31,202 nt of DNA, taken from a virus. The stretch lies in the IMG/VR virus record IMGVR_UViG_3300031658_000062, positions 1 through 31,202 of that record. One strand, written 5' to 3'. The position numbers and the translations under genes were made by a program. The notes beneath the pieces are model-generated. The model was not told the origin of the DNA and made no database searches. It saw nothing but the letters and a program-made list of their open reading frames with translations. Shown here one piece after another: positions 1-6,803 of the stretch (position 1 is the first letter of the stretch; every line of letters starts with the position of its first letter).

Positions 1-1
1 G

Positions 2-253
2 TTTAATAATGGCGGTAATATCACACTAAAATATAATAATTTAACTGTATATTTTACTAGTGATATATATATTGAAAATGATAAAAATATTAATAATTGT
101 TTAATGATAATTATTAATTCAATGTTAGAAACTAATTATCGTACAAATATTCAAGAACAATCTTTTATAGAAAATTGTCAATTTATTTGTAAAGAAATCA
201 TAAGTTTTCATAAAAAAACTTTGTTGAACGAATCAACTTTGCAAGCTAATTAA
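2..253 (+). CDS. Hypothetical protein, 5'-truncated by window edge
   Basis: An open frame runs from base 2 to a TAA at 251-253, giving 83 visible residues with no start codon, so the N-terminus lies outside the window. Composition is Asn/Ile/Lys-rich and extremely AT-rich, like the next six genes, and the following gene starts 24 bases later in the same orientation. No motif is recognised. It is kept as a gene because the frame is open to the window edge, has the codon style of its neighbours, and is followed by a good ribosome-binding site for the next gene. Confidence 0.6.
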   Translation, partial: FNNGGNITLKYNNLTVYFTSDIYIENDKNINNCLMIIINSMLETNYRTNIQEQSFIENCQFICKEIISFHKKTLLNESTLQAN

Positions 254-277
254 TTAAAAACAAGGAATATATATATT

Positions 278-1261
278 ATGTCTAAATTATCTGATTTAAA
301 AACTTTGAAGGTGGTTTTATCCTGTACTGCTGTACAGTCTAAAAACCAACTCGCTGTAAATGCTTTTCTTAAAATGGAATCTAAACAACACACTATCGTT
401 AATAAAATTGATGAGGCTGAATGTGGGGCATACGGTTTTTTTACCGACAGTCAATTGGACAAAATGCGAGATAAAGAAAGTTATTTTACAGATGAGGCCG
501 AATATTTATTTAATGGTTTGTATAAATATGAGCAACAAAATTTAGTCGATTCTATGAGCTATGGTGAATTATATGGTGTAAAAACTACTATTGAAAAAAG
601 ATTATTAAAAAAAGTCCAAAATAAAACTTTAGTATTGACAGAGAAAACTATTAGTATTGCTAAAAATTTAGGTTTTACAATATTATATTCTATCGATAGT
701 CGAGTTATTAGTTTATATTTCAATGATTTAAAAACGTGTTATTTTGTGTACAAAGATACTGCTAATATTAATAATTTAGATAGGTATAGTTTATTGCAAA
801 AATTTACTGATATTGAAGATCAAAACAGTACTTTAATAGTATCTAATACTAATCAAAAATCTTTACAAGATTATTTAATAATATTCAGAAAAGAATTAAA
901 TCTATTTAATAAATTAAATGATCATAGTGAAGCGATTGCTTTAGATTATTCAATTGAAATTAATAATCACACTATATTAATAGATCAAATAAAAAAAAGT
1001 ATTCTAGTAAATAACGTGCTAACCTTACCTCCTTTGGGGTATAGGTACGCAATAAATACCCCAACTTGTTTATTAAATAAAGACGGCTTAAATGATCGTA
1101 TAACCGTTAAAAACTACGGAAAATTTAAAAATGGTGCTGGGTTTAAAGTATCGGTCGGTGGTGTGATCTTAAATGTGCAAAATGTTTTTTATGATACTGT
1201 TAAAGATCAATCTTTTTTTATACTAACAGAAAAACAAATTAACTCGATAGGAAGGGGTTAA
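278..1261 (+). CDS. Hypothetical protein, 327 aa
   Basis: ATG start preceded by AAGGA at 262-266. The 327-residue product is soluble-looking: mixed alpha/beta composition, no membrane segment, no signal peptide and no catalytic motif that I recognise. It is the largest gene of the AT-rich left block and its stop is one base from the next start, so it heads or belongs to an operon running to about 3.58 kb. The C-terminal 100 residues are richer in Gly/Val and less AT-biased (segment around LPPLGYRYAIN), which may mark a separate domain. Function unknown. Confidence 0.75.
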   Translation: MSKLSDLKTLKVVLSCTAVQSKNQLAVNAFLKMESKQHTIVNKIDEAECGAYGFFTDSQLDKMRDKESYFTDEAEYLFNGLYKYEQQNLVDSMSYGELYGVKTTIEKRLLKKVQNKTLVLTEKTISIAKNLGFTILYSIDSRVISLYFNDLKTCYFVYKDTANINNLDRYSLLQKFTDIEDQNSTLIVSNTNQKSLQDYLIIFRKELNLFNKLNDHSEAIALDYSIEINNHTILIDQIKKSILVNNVLTLPPLGYRYAINTPTCLLNKDGLNDRITVKNYGKFKNGAGFKVSVGGVILNVQNVFYDTVKDQSFFILTEKQINSIGRG

Positions 1262-1262
1262 A

Positions 1263-1511
1263 ATGAAAAATTTAATTAATTTATGTTTGATACTATCAAT
1301 ATTATTAATGACGTTAACTGCTATCTATAGCGCTATTGTGCCGATAGTTTGCGAGTACTATATATTATTGATTACTGATATTAATACAGTAGCCAGCGAT
1401 TTAATAATAATTTCATACGTTGTTAGTGTTTCAATATATACTAGTTTTTTTCTTTTATCACTATCAGCAATAATCACGACTATTGAAAGCTTCAAAAAGG
1501 GCGGTAACTAA
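1263..1511 (+). CDS. Small two-TM membrane protein
   Basis: 82 residues with two hydrophobic stretches (about residues 5-30 and 45-73) and a short Lys-rich tail (FKKGGN), consistent with a small inner-membrane protein with two transmembrane helices. The purine-rich GGAAGGGG at 1250-1257 serves as its ribosome-binding site. It sits between two soluble unknowns in the AT-rich operon. Phage holins and superinfection-exclusion proteins can look like this, but nothing here decides between them. Confidence 0.7.
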   Translation: MKNLINLCLILSILLMTLTAIYSAIVPIVCEYYILLITDINTVASDLIIISYVVSVSIYTSFFLLSLSAIITTIESFKKGGN

Positions 1512-1513
1512 CA

Positions 1514-2059
1514 ATGAGTAATTTATTAGAAGATAAAAGTTTGATGTATTTTCAAGATGAGATAAGCGCGAATCTAAGTGACTGCCACAGTGTTTGTATT
1601 GATAACGAGGGGTTAACAGTGTGCGGGATTGATATATCTGTACACTGCTATAATGAACGTCATACGGCTATTTATAGTTACAATCAAAACGAATGTATAA
1701 AATGTTTAGCCGAATTAGATATTTTAGAGAGTGGTTATAATTTGAATTTTCGTTATATATATAAAGAGTGTATATTATCTAGTGACGTTATTTTTAAACG
1801 TCAAAATACTACTAATAAAATACATAGAGATATGCAAACTAATCGAGCGTCTTTAAATAAACAATATTTAGAAAAACGATGCGAAATTAATAATTATAAA
1901 ATTTATGATCAAACTAAAATAGAGTTTATTAATAAATTAGATCATCAAATTAATCAATTAAAAACTGATTTAAAAAAGCAATATAAAAATGATGTTAAAT
2001 CAATTCAATTTTTTGCACAAATGAAAATCAAATCAATTATAAATCAAGTGAGTATATAA
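1514..2059 (+). CDS. Hypothetical Cys-rich protein with coiled-coil tail
   Basis: 181 residues. The N-terminal half (about 20-100) carries eight cysteines, including CHSVC, C-G-I-D, NECIKC and KEC, which may form a metal site or disulphides. The C-terminal half (about 105-178) is Lys/Gln/Asn/Ile-rich with heptad-like spacing and predicts a coiled coil. AAAGGGCGG upstream is its ribosome-binding site. It is two bases from the previous stop and one base before the next gene, so it is translated as part of the same AT-rich operon. No family recognised. Confidence 0.7.
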   Translation: MSNLLEDKSLMYFQDEISANLSDCHSVCIDNEGLTVCGIDISVHCYNERHTAIYSYNQNECIKCLAELDILESGYNLNFRYIYKECILSSDVIFKRQNTTNKIHRDMQTNRASLNKQYLEKRCEINNYKIYDQTKIEFINKLDHQINQLKTDLKKQYKNDVKSIQFFAQMKIKSIINQVSI

Positions 2060-2060
2060 A

Positions 2061-2384
2061 ATGGCTAATTCAAGTAAAAACAATGCAATTAATTCTAATA
2101 ATAAAATTTTGAGAGGTTTTAATTCTAGTTCTAAAAATAACCGTAAATTTGATTTAACACACATTTTAAAAAGACTAGTTGATGGTGTTTGGTTGTATGG
2201 AACTGAGGCCGGTTTTATAATATTAGAAGATATGCAAAAAAGGAATGAACAAGGTAATGCTAATCTTTTAAAATATACTAAAAGAATGGCAGATAAGGAA
2301 CGAAATCGTTTAAACGATTTACACGGTAAAAATGAATATTATAGTGAACAATGCATAAAACAAATTAGAGGTATTATAAAATGA
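2061..2384 (+). CDS. Hypothetical basic protein, 107 aa
   Basis: Short, Lys/Asn/Arg-rich protein with a low-complexity N-terminus (Ser/Asn repeats in residues 1-28) and a helical, charged C-terminal half. No membrane segment. It starts one base after the upstream stop, and its own stop overlaps the next start in an ATGA, indicating coupled translation. No domain recognised. The charge would suit nucleic-acid binding, but that is only composition. Confidence 0.65.
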   Translation: MANSSKNNAINSNNKILRGFNSSSKNNRKFDLTHILKRLVDGVWLYGTEAGFIILEDMQKRNEQGNANLLKYTKRMADKERNRLNDLHGKNEYYSEQCIKQIRGIIK

Positions 2385-3271
2385 ATGATAATAAAAAATT
2401 AAGTTTGGTGCAAATAATTTTAGGCCAATTGCCCCTAGGTTTTGATAAATTTAGTAATACGATTAGCGCGTATTACTCGCGACCTTTAAATAAAATAGAG
2501 ACTAGGGCGGCTATCGATATTTATTCTCGTTTATGTGCTAAAGATCAATTAGTATTTATTAATCGACACTTGTTACCGTTTAAGCTTGGGGCTAGTAACA
2601 GTGCGCCCAGTATTTGGCATTATTGCGCGGGTTCTCAGACACGTTATATTAAAGCAATTGTGGGTCATTTTGGGTATGTTCCAGAACAACAATATAACGG
2701 ACATATTAAAAAATATTGGCATGTTGCGACAGAACAAGATAGAAACAATGCCAAAGATTGTACAGCATGGAATAATACCAGTGCTATAGAGCTAAAAAGT
2801 AAAATGTTAGGTCAAGCATCAAATACTACAGTTAATATGGAACATGTTAATCAGTGGTCTACTTTTAACCCATCTCAAATGAAACGACAATTAAAACAAT
2901 ATTTAAACAATGGGAAAATTTCACAAAGTAAATATAAATTAGCTGTACAGGAAGTAAGAAGGCAGCAAAATATTTACGAGGAAAATATTAAAAATGATAT
3001 TACAGGCGTATTTGGTAAAACATTAAGAACAAGGGTTAAAAATAGCGCTGTTCGCGTTGTTAGTAATGCCAAAGGGTTTGATATTGTATCAAACTCTAAA
3101 CCTAGGTTTAGCGCAAACGGGTTTAATGTAGATACAAACGATACAAATAAAAAATATACTGGTAGTGGTTTATCAGATACTAAAATATTAAAAGAGGGTG
3201 CAGCAGAAAGTAAATTCAATACTCAAATGCTAAAAGCATATAGTAATAAAAAAAGCGGTATATCACAATGA
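2381..3271 (+). CDS. Hypothetical protein, 296 aa
   Basis: Start overlaps the preceding stop (ATGA), and its stop overlaps the following start in the same way. Residues 1-130 look like a compact domain with Trp/Tyr/His/Cys-rich segments (IWHYCAGSQ, KKYWHVA). Residues 150-296 are basic, Gln/Asn/Lys-rich and probably extended. No catalytic motif recognised. GC content is a little higher in the first 400 bases than in flanking genes. Function unknown. Confidence 0.75.
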   Translation: MNDNKKLSLVQIILGQLPLGFDKFSNTISAYYSRPLNKIETRAAIDIYSRLCAKDQLVFINRHLLPFKLGASNSAPSIWHYCAGSQTRYIKAIVGHFGYVPEQQYNGHIKKYWHVATEQDRNNAKDCTAWNNTSAIELKSKMLGQASNTTVNMEHVNQWSTFNPSQMKRQLKQYLNNGKISQSKYKLAVQEVRRQQNIYEENIKNDITGVFGKTLRTRVKNSAVRVVSNAKGFDIVSNSKPRFSANGFNVDTNDTNKKYTGSGLSDTKILKEGAAESKFNTQMLKAYSNKKSGISQ

Positions 3272-3582
3272 ATATTAAAAACAGGAATGCGGTTAATAAT
3301 AGCGGCTCAATATTTTGTAATGAGCTAGTAAAAAAATCTTTATTTGAAAAAGAATTGATCGATCATTTAAAGGTGAGGAAAATCGCCCTTAGTTTAGAAG
3401 ATCTATACACACAAGAATCGCCAAAAATACACTATTTTATAAAAGGGAATAGGTTTAAAGCATTGTGTAACACTGTTAAGACAACTAATAAAATTATCCC
3501 TAGTGTCGGTTTATCGCCTTGCCTCACATGTGTTATTAGATTTGAGTCCCTAATTGCTAGGTTAAAGGGCGATAAGCTATAG
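3268..3582 (+). CDS. Hypothetical protein, last gene of AT-rich operon
   Basis: 104 residues; start overlaps the previous stop in ATGA, so it is translationally coupled. Contains CLTC near the C-terminus plus two earlier cysteines (CNELV, LCNTV), which could make a small zinc site, and a basic end (RLKGDKL). It is the last gene before the terminator at 3632 and before the long non-coding RNA region. No family recognised. Confidence 0.65.
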   Translation: MNIKNRNAVNNSGSIFCNELVKKSLFEKELIDHLKVRKIALSLEDLYTQESPKIHYFIKGNRFKALCNTVKTTNKIIPSVGLSPCLTCVIRFESLIARLKGDKL

Positions 3583-3631
3583 AAGTGTAACCGTACACTG
3601 TAATAGTGTACTAGTCTCACAATCACCCGCT

Positions 3632-3655
3632 AAGCCCTCATAAGAGGGCTTTTTT
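3632..3655 (+). terminator. Rho-independent terminator of the AT-rich operon
   Basis: Perfect 8-bp stem AAGCCCTC/GAGGGCTT with an ATAA loop followed by six T. It lies 50 bases after the last gene of the left operon. A second small hairpin (GTGTA/TACAC) lies just upstream at about 3587-3598. Confidence 0.9.
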
Positions 3656-3691
3656 ATGCCTGTTATATAATAGTGGCTTTATATAAACCAT

Positions 3692-3814
3692 TCTAAGCCG
3701 TTTTCTATTGCCGCCCCTTGTATTACTATTAGCTTAACACCAACACACCCTTAAAACGGCTTAGATTAGCTTACAAGGTAATTTATGGCTGTAAATTGCT
3801 GTATAGTGTGGTGT
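3692..3814 (+). ncRNA. Triple interleaved pseudoknot element (copy 1)
   Basis: Three helices in the order a-b-c-a'-b'-c'. a is 13 bp perfect (3692-3704 with 3753-3765); b is 7 bp (CCTTGTA 3716-3722 with TACAAGG 3772-3778); c is 9 bp with one bulged A (3737-3746 with GTGTGGTGT 3806-3814). Gaps are b-c 13-14, c-a' 6 and b'-c' 27. A region at 19142-19255 has the same order, similar gaps and the same GTGTGGTGT third strand. It forms the 5' domain of the large RNA. Confidence 0.6.
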
Positions 3815-4613
3815 ATATAGTCTTATTAAACTATATACACTTTTATCTTAAATAGTGGTTGCTATCTTTATTTAGTCTGGTAGACTACGCCAATCGAATT
3901 GAGAAAAACCAGATATACCGCAATTTGATACTAAGATTTTCTTTTTTGATCTTAGTTTGAATTTAGATTAATTAGTTGTTGCAATCAGTGTTAAAACTGT
4001 TAAGCTACGCTAAGAAATTTAGATTTAAGGGCTAAAAGGCCCACACTGCAAATATTAGCCGAGGCGTATTTGAGTTATCACAATTTAAACCTCTTTTATT
4101 GTGCGTATTTATACCTAGTTGGTATCTATACTCAAAACCACAGTAAAACGTTTGTTTCTACCTAGGAAAATGTAATTTCCTACGCTAGCCGCGTTTGATA
4201 AACGTAGTGGATACAATCCCACTCTATATAGTCTTAAAGCCAGTCTATAATATTCTGGTAATATTTTTATTAATATTACTAGGTTTGCTAAGCAAGTTAT
4301 TATTATGATTAAGTGATAAGCCGATGATATAAGTTGAATTAAACAATAAAAAATCTTTGTTTATATGTATATTCTTATATTAATTTCAATTATGGAGTTC
4401 TGGTCAAAATATTAAATGTAATTAAATATTGCATAAGTTTAAAAGCTTTAAAATTTCTAAAGTGGTCGATCATTTACATATAAACATGTACTTTCATATA
4501 AAATAACTTCTTTTATATGATTTTGGCATGTTTAGTAAACAGTTACACTTTAAAAAAAGGAATGAGTCCTTCGGATTATATTAAAAATATGTATAAACAA
4601 AGTAACAAGTACT

Positions 4614-4662
4614 AAAAAAGCCCCCATTGCCGCCTTTAAACGTGGTATATGGGGGCTTTTTT
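4614..4662 (+). terminator. Very strong terminator of the large ncRNA
   Basis: 14-bp perfect stem AAAAAAGCCCCCAT / ATGGGGGCTTTTTT, extended by TGCC/GGTA inside the loop, ending in six T. The A-run before the stem makes it potentially bidirectional. It separates the non-coding kilobase from the following gene. Confidence 0.93.
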
Positions 4663-4672
4663 GTGCTTATAA

Positions 4673-4706
4673 GAAAATAGTAGAGATACTTTATTTATAG
4701 GATGTT
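4673..4706 (+). repeat. Left arm of 34-bp inverted repeat enclosing a gene
   Basis: Pairs without interruption with 5094-5127. The two arms, compared as inverted repeats, differ at six of 34 positions, and all six differences give G-U pairs in the transcript (at 4673, 4678, 4680, 4687, 4700 and 4703). The arm starts 11 bases after the preceding terminator and ends 48 bases before the gene at 4755. Confidence 0.9.
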
Positions 4707-4754
4707 AAACGTTTATTGTATTGTCTTGCCCTAAACATTTGGAGCAAAAACTTT

Positions 4755-5057
4755 ATGAAAACTGAACAATTACAACACTTATTAGGCCAGACTATCTTAA
4801 AAGATGTTTTGGACACTAATATTGAACCAGTATTAAAGGCTGAGTATACAGAAGATGGCCCTGTAGATTTTGAAGTGTACTATAATCAAGAAGGTTTGTT
4901 ATGGTATTACTGTACTTACATGCAAGAAAATCCTAAACTTATTACTAACGACGATCTTTTTGAACTATTAGATCATATCGTATGTAATTCCCCTATAGAT
5001 TTACCTATCTTAAAAATCACCCCATCAAATTTGACAGAAATGGATTTGGTTGCGTAG
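4755..5057 (+). CDS. Hypothetical acidic protein inside a 34-bp inverted repeat
   Basis: Start chosen at 4755 because GGAG at 4741-4744 lies 10 bases upstream. A 13-codon N-terminal extension to 4716 is possible but lacks a site. 100 residues, acidic, no membrane segment, with an aromatic centre (WYYCTYM). No family recognised. The gene is alone between the large-RNA terminator and the next gene, and its transcript would be closed by a 34-bp helix between its leader and trailer. This could protect the mRNA, attract RNase III, or make the ORF part of a larger structured RNA. Confidence 0.7.
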   Translation: MKTEQLQHLLGQTILKDVLDTNIEPVLKAEYTEDGPVDFEVYYNQEGLLWYYCTYMQENPKLITNDDLFELLDHIVCNSPIDLPILKITPSNLTEMDLVA

Positions 5058-5070
5058 CTTTTACAAGACA

Positions 5071-5086
5071 ATACTATTAATAGTAT
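5071..5086 (+). repeat. 16-base perfect palindrome
   Basis: ATACTATTAATAGTAT is self-complementary along its whole length. It lies 14 bases after the stop of the enclosed gene and just inside the right arm of the 34-bp repeat, followed by a small ACGTT/AACGT hairpin. As DNA it could be an operator for a dimeric regulator. As RNA it would extend the structured trailer. Confidence 0.45.
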
Positions 5087-5093
5087 ACGTTTC

Positions 5094-5127
5094 AACGTCT
5101 TATAAATAAAGTGTCTCTATTGTTTTT
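5094..5127 (+). repeat. Right arm of 34-bp inverted repeat enclosing a gene
   Basis: Complement of 4673-4706; ends in TTTTT. It lies 36 bases after the enclosed gene's stop. Downstream, a 9-bp hairpin TTCACAATA/TATTGTGAA (about 5155-5188) and a GGTAT/ATACC hairpin fill the rest of the leader of the next gene. Confidence 0.9.
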
Positions 5128-5241
5128 CCTTTTTCTTAATACTAAAAGTATCTTTCACAATATCTTTGTAGCTATTGCTATTGTGAAGGGTATTCATTTT
5201 GCATACCTTTCACCTAATTTTTTATCATAGGAGATAAAATT

Positions 5242-6078
5242 ATGCAAACTTTAGATATAGATGCTTATAAGGATAAAGTAGCTTTTATCCTTCAAAGTAT
5301 TAAAGGTACTCGCGAGACTATAGTCTTGTTAGTTAAAGATGGTGTTCATACTTACCATACGTCTGATAAGTTAGGTATTGAAAAATTATCTATACTTGTC
5401 GATGCTCTTTTAGAAGGCAATCTTTCTAAAGAAGTTGATGCTATTGGTAGAATTATTAAAGGTTCTACTGCTTTAGAGATTCGAATATCGGATGATTTAT
5501 CTAAAGCTTATGTTGCGGCTTTTAATAAAGAACCTGACAGCGCTTTATGGCAAGCGAATATGTTGTCCTTAGACTACGACAAGTTTATGGCGTATATGCC
5601 TAATGCTAAAAGTAAAGGGGCCAAGCGTCGTTTTGCCAATGAAGTGGCAGATAAAAAGAAAGCAGTGGATTCAGATTTAGCTAAGACTATGGTTGCTTTT
5701 GAAGATCCAGTTTTACAAACTGCTTTTGAAAAAGTAGCCACTGCTGCCGCTAATATGGCAGGTGATAGTGCCGAAAATGTTAAAAAAGTTTTAGAAGCTA
5801 CCGAGCAAGCTCTCAATGGCGGCACTGAAATGCCTTTGTTAGAAGTTTCTAATGGTTATAAGTGGAATAATCCAGCTATAGCCGATAAGTTGCAAGAAAC
5901 TACCCAGTATTTGCAGCAATTAGACTCAGCAGATTCCGAAGTCTCAAAGTCTAAGCATAAAAAAACAGCTAGCCACAAAGCTGATTGCGTACTTAGTGAG
6001 CTTAACCGCACGTTAGTTGCTACGCTGAGCACGTTTACATCTTTGGCAAAATTCGTACCACTTCGCCGAGTGGGTTAA
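5242..6078 (+). CDS. Hypothetical protein, 278 aa
   Basis: ATAGGAG at 5227-5233 precedes the ATG at ideal spacing. The product is soluble. Residues 1-120 look like a mixed alpha/beta domain; residues 125-215 are Ala/Lys/Glu-rich and helical; then comes a Lys/Ser/His-rich linker (about 233-248) and a hydrophobic-basic tail. GC content is clearly higher than in the left operon. It stands alone between a structured leader and the terminator at 6142. Its abundance of Ala/Lys and strong ribosome-binding site suggest high expression. No family recognised. Confidence 0.75.
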   Translation: MQTLDIDAYKDKVAFILQSIKGTRETIVLLVKDGVHTYHTSDKLGIEKLSILVDALLEGNLSKEVDAIGRIIKGSTALEIRISDDLSKAYVAAFNKEPDSALWQANMLSLDYDKFMAYMPNAKSKGAKRRFANEVADKKKAVDSDLAKTMVAFEDPVLQTAFEKVATAAANMAGDSAENVKKVLEATEQALNGGTEMPLLEVSNGYKWNNPAIADKLQETTQYLQQLDSADSEVSKSKHKKTASHKADCVLSELNRTLVATLSTFTSLAKFVPLRRVG

Positions 6079-6141
6079 CCTTTTAAATTGTAGGAGTGTT
6101 AGGGTTTAGTGCACCTGAATATGACTAAGGCACTACACTAT

Positions 6142-6166
6142 AGCCGCTTAACTGCGGCTTTGTTGT
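6142..6166 (+). terminator. Terminator after the 278-aa gene
   Basis: Six-bp GC-rich stem AGCCGC/GCGGCT with a TTAACT loop, followed by the T-rich TTGTTGTTT. The T-tract is imperfect, so some readthrough into the structured region downstream is plausible. Confidence 0.7.
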
Positions 6167-6486
6167 TTCTATGTTGCAGATATATTGCGATAAAAGTACG
6201 AAAGGTCTTAGCGGATTAATCGTATTTTTATTAGAGTAGTCTGAATCCTCGAGAAGATTGCATCTAACTAAAGGTCATTATGATATATTAATGTAGAGGA
6301 TAGCCGATAGACAATTAGTTGTTTATTGATGTAGCAAAAGAGTAGGTGCTTCACGTGGCAAACTACCAAAGATAGCAAATAATTTAAACTTAATTAACTT
6401 AGATTTTAGCATTAGATAATAGCGCACGATATAAGATTATATTTCCTTACAAGTAATTTAATCTTTGCGCTATTATTATTTTTTCT
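6167..6486 (+). ncRNA. Structured non-coding RNA between two terminators
   Basis: About 320 gene-free bases. Visible structure: a 13-bp helix 6189-6201/6220-6232 with two G-U pairs; a pseudoknot made of ATCCTC/GAGGAT (6245-6250/6296-6301) and TAACTAA/TTAGTTG (6265-6271/6315-6321); a CATTA/TAATG hairpin inside it; GTAG/CTAC near 6340-6365; then a long terminator hairpin with T-run. No ORF with a start site. It resembles the large RNA upstream in style but not in obvious sequence. Confidence 0.5.
6416..6486 (+). terminator. Long hairpin terminator
   Basis: 11-bp outer stem (6416-6426 with 6466-6476) and a 7-bp inner stem AAGATTA/TAATCTT (6433-6439/6459-6465), followed by a T-rich run ending TTTTTT. 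It closes the structured segment before the L12-like gene. Confidence 0.75.
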
Positions 6487-6492
6487 TTTACG

Positions 6493-6521
6493 ATAAGCAT
6501 TTATACTAAATGAATGCTTAT
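6493..6521 (+). promoter_or_regulatory. 9-bp leader hairpin before the L12-like gene
   Basis: ATAAGCATT pairs perfectly with AATGCTTAT around an 11-base loop, ending 6 bases before the ribosome-binding site of the gene at 6540. It could control translation of that gene or mark a processing site. No T-run follows, so it is not a terminator. Confidence 0.5.
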
Positions 6522-6539
6522 TATAATGGAGTAAAAGTT

Positions 6540-6803
6540 ATGGGATTCTTAAAAAAGATAATTGGTTGGGGTAAAACTAAGCCAGAGCACAAGATTTATC
6601 ACATTGTTTTAACCGATGCTGGTTTAAAAAAAGTTAATGCAATTAAATGTATTAGGTCTTTAACAGGTCTTGGCCTTTACGACGCTAAAAATATTGTTGA
6701 TAGTTTAGGCCTAGTGTCCGTTGTTGTTGGTGAAATTGAAGCTGATATTTTTGTCAACGAATTAAAATTTGCAGGTTGTGAAGCAGAGAAGGTGAAAGTA
6801 TGA
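6540..6803 (+). CDS. Ribosomal protein L7/L12 C-terminal domain-like protein
   Basis: Start at 6540, with GGAG at 6528-6531; an upstream in-frame ATG at 6510 has no site. The 87-residue product matches the bL12 C-terminal domain along nearly its whole length: VLTDAG-KK at 23-31, then A-I-K-x-I-R at 34-39, then TGLGLYDAK at 42-50, then an A-x-x-x-x-x-E/K-x-A-G-x-x-A/V pattern to the end. In bacterial L12 that helix-loop-helix is where EF-Tu, EF-G, IF2 and RF3 bind. The N-terminal dimerisation domain and hinge are absent, replaced by a short basic, partly hydrophobic start (FLKKIIGWGK). Virus-encoded bL12 has been reported before. It overlaps the next gene in ATGA, so the two are co-translated. 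Likely role: engage translation factors or displace host L12 (inference). Confidence 0.75.
   Translation: MGFLKKIIGWGKTKPEHKIYHIVLTDAGLKKVNAIKCIRSLTGLGLYDAKNIVDSLGLVSVVVGEIEADIFVNELKFAGCEAEKVKV

Larger units (their letters stand above)
3661..4662 (+). ncRNA. Large structured non-coding RNA, about 0.95-1.0 kb
   Basis: Gene-free kilobase lying exactly between two intrinsic terminators. Seen helices include: a 13-bp perfect pair at 3692-3704/3753-3765; a 10-bp hairpin at 3811-3820/3831-3840; ACTAAGAT/ATCTTAGT near 3933-3960; TTTGAGT/ACTCAAA near 4070-4135 enclosing CACAAT/ATTGTG and ATACC/GGTAT hairpins; TAGGAAA/TTTCCTA near 4163-4182; and a nested set TAAAGTG/CACTTTA, TAAACATG/CATGTTTA, CATATAAAA/TTTTATATG at about 4456-4552. 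Several pairs interleave as pseudoknots. CTACGC[CT] follows hairpins three times (near 3885, 4011, 4180). A TGTTATATAAT at 3661-3671 could be an extended -10 promoter, without a good -35. No reading frame with a ribosome-binding site is present. Size recalls GOLLD/ROOL phage RNAs, but I cannot match their consensus by eye. Confidence 0.6.

Noticed and set aside
3661-3671. TGTTATATAAT as a promoter for the large RNA
   Set aside because: It resembles an extended -10 box, but there is no -35 and such AT-rich words are common here; mentioned only as a possibility.
3873-3892. Hairpin plus CTACGC repeated in the 4-kb RNA, considered as a CRISPR-like array
   Set aside because: The repeats are too short and irregularly spaced (about 130 and 170 bases) and there are no cas genes.
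4673-5127. 34-bp inverted repeat as transposon ends
   Set aside because: The enclosed gene has no transposase features, no target-site duplication is visible at the ends, and the differences between arms preserve RNA pairing.
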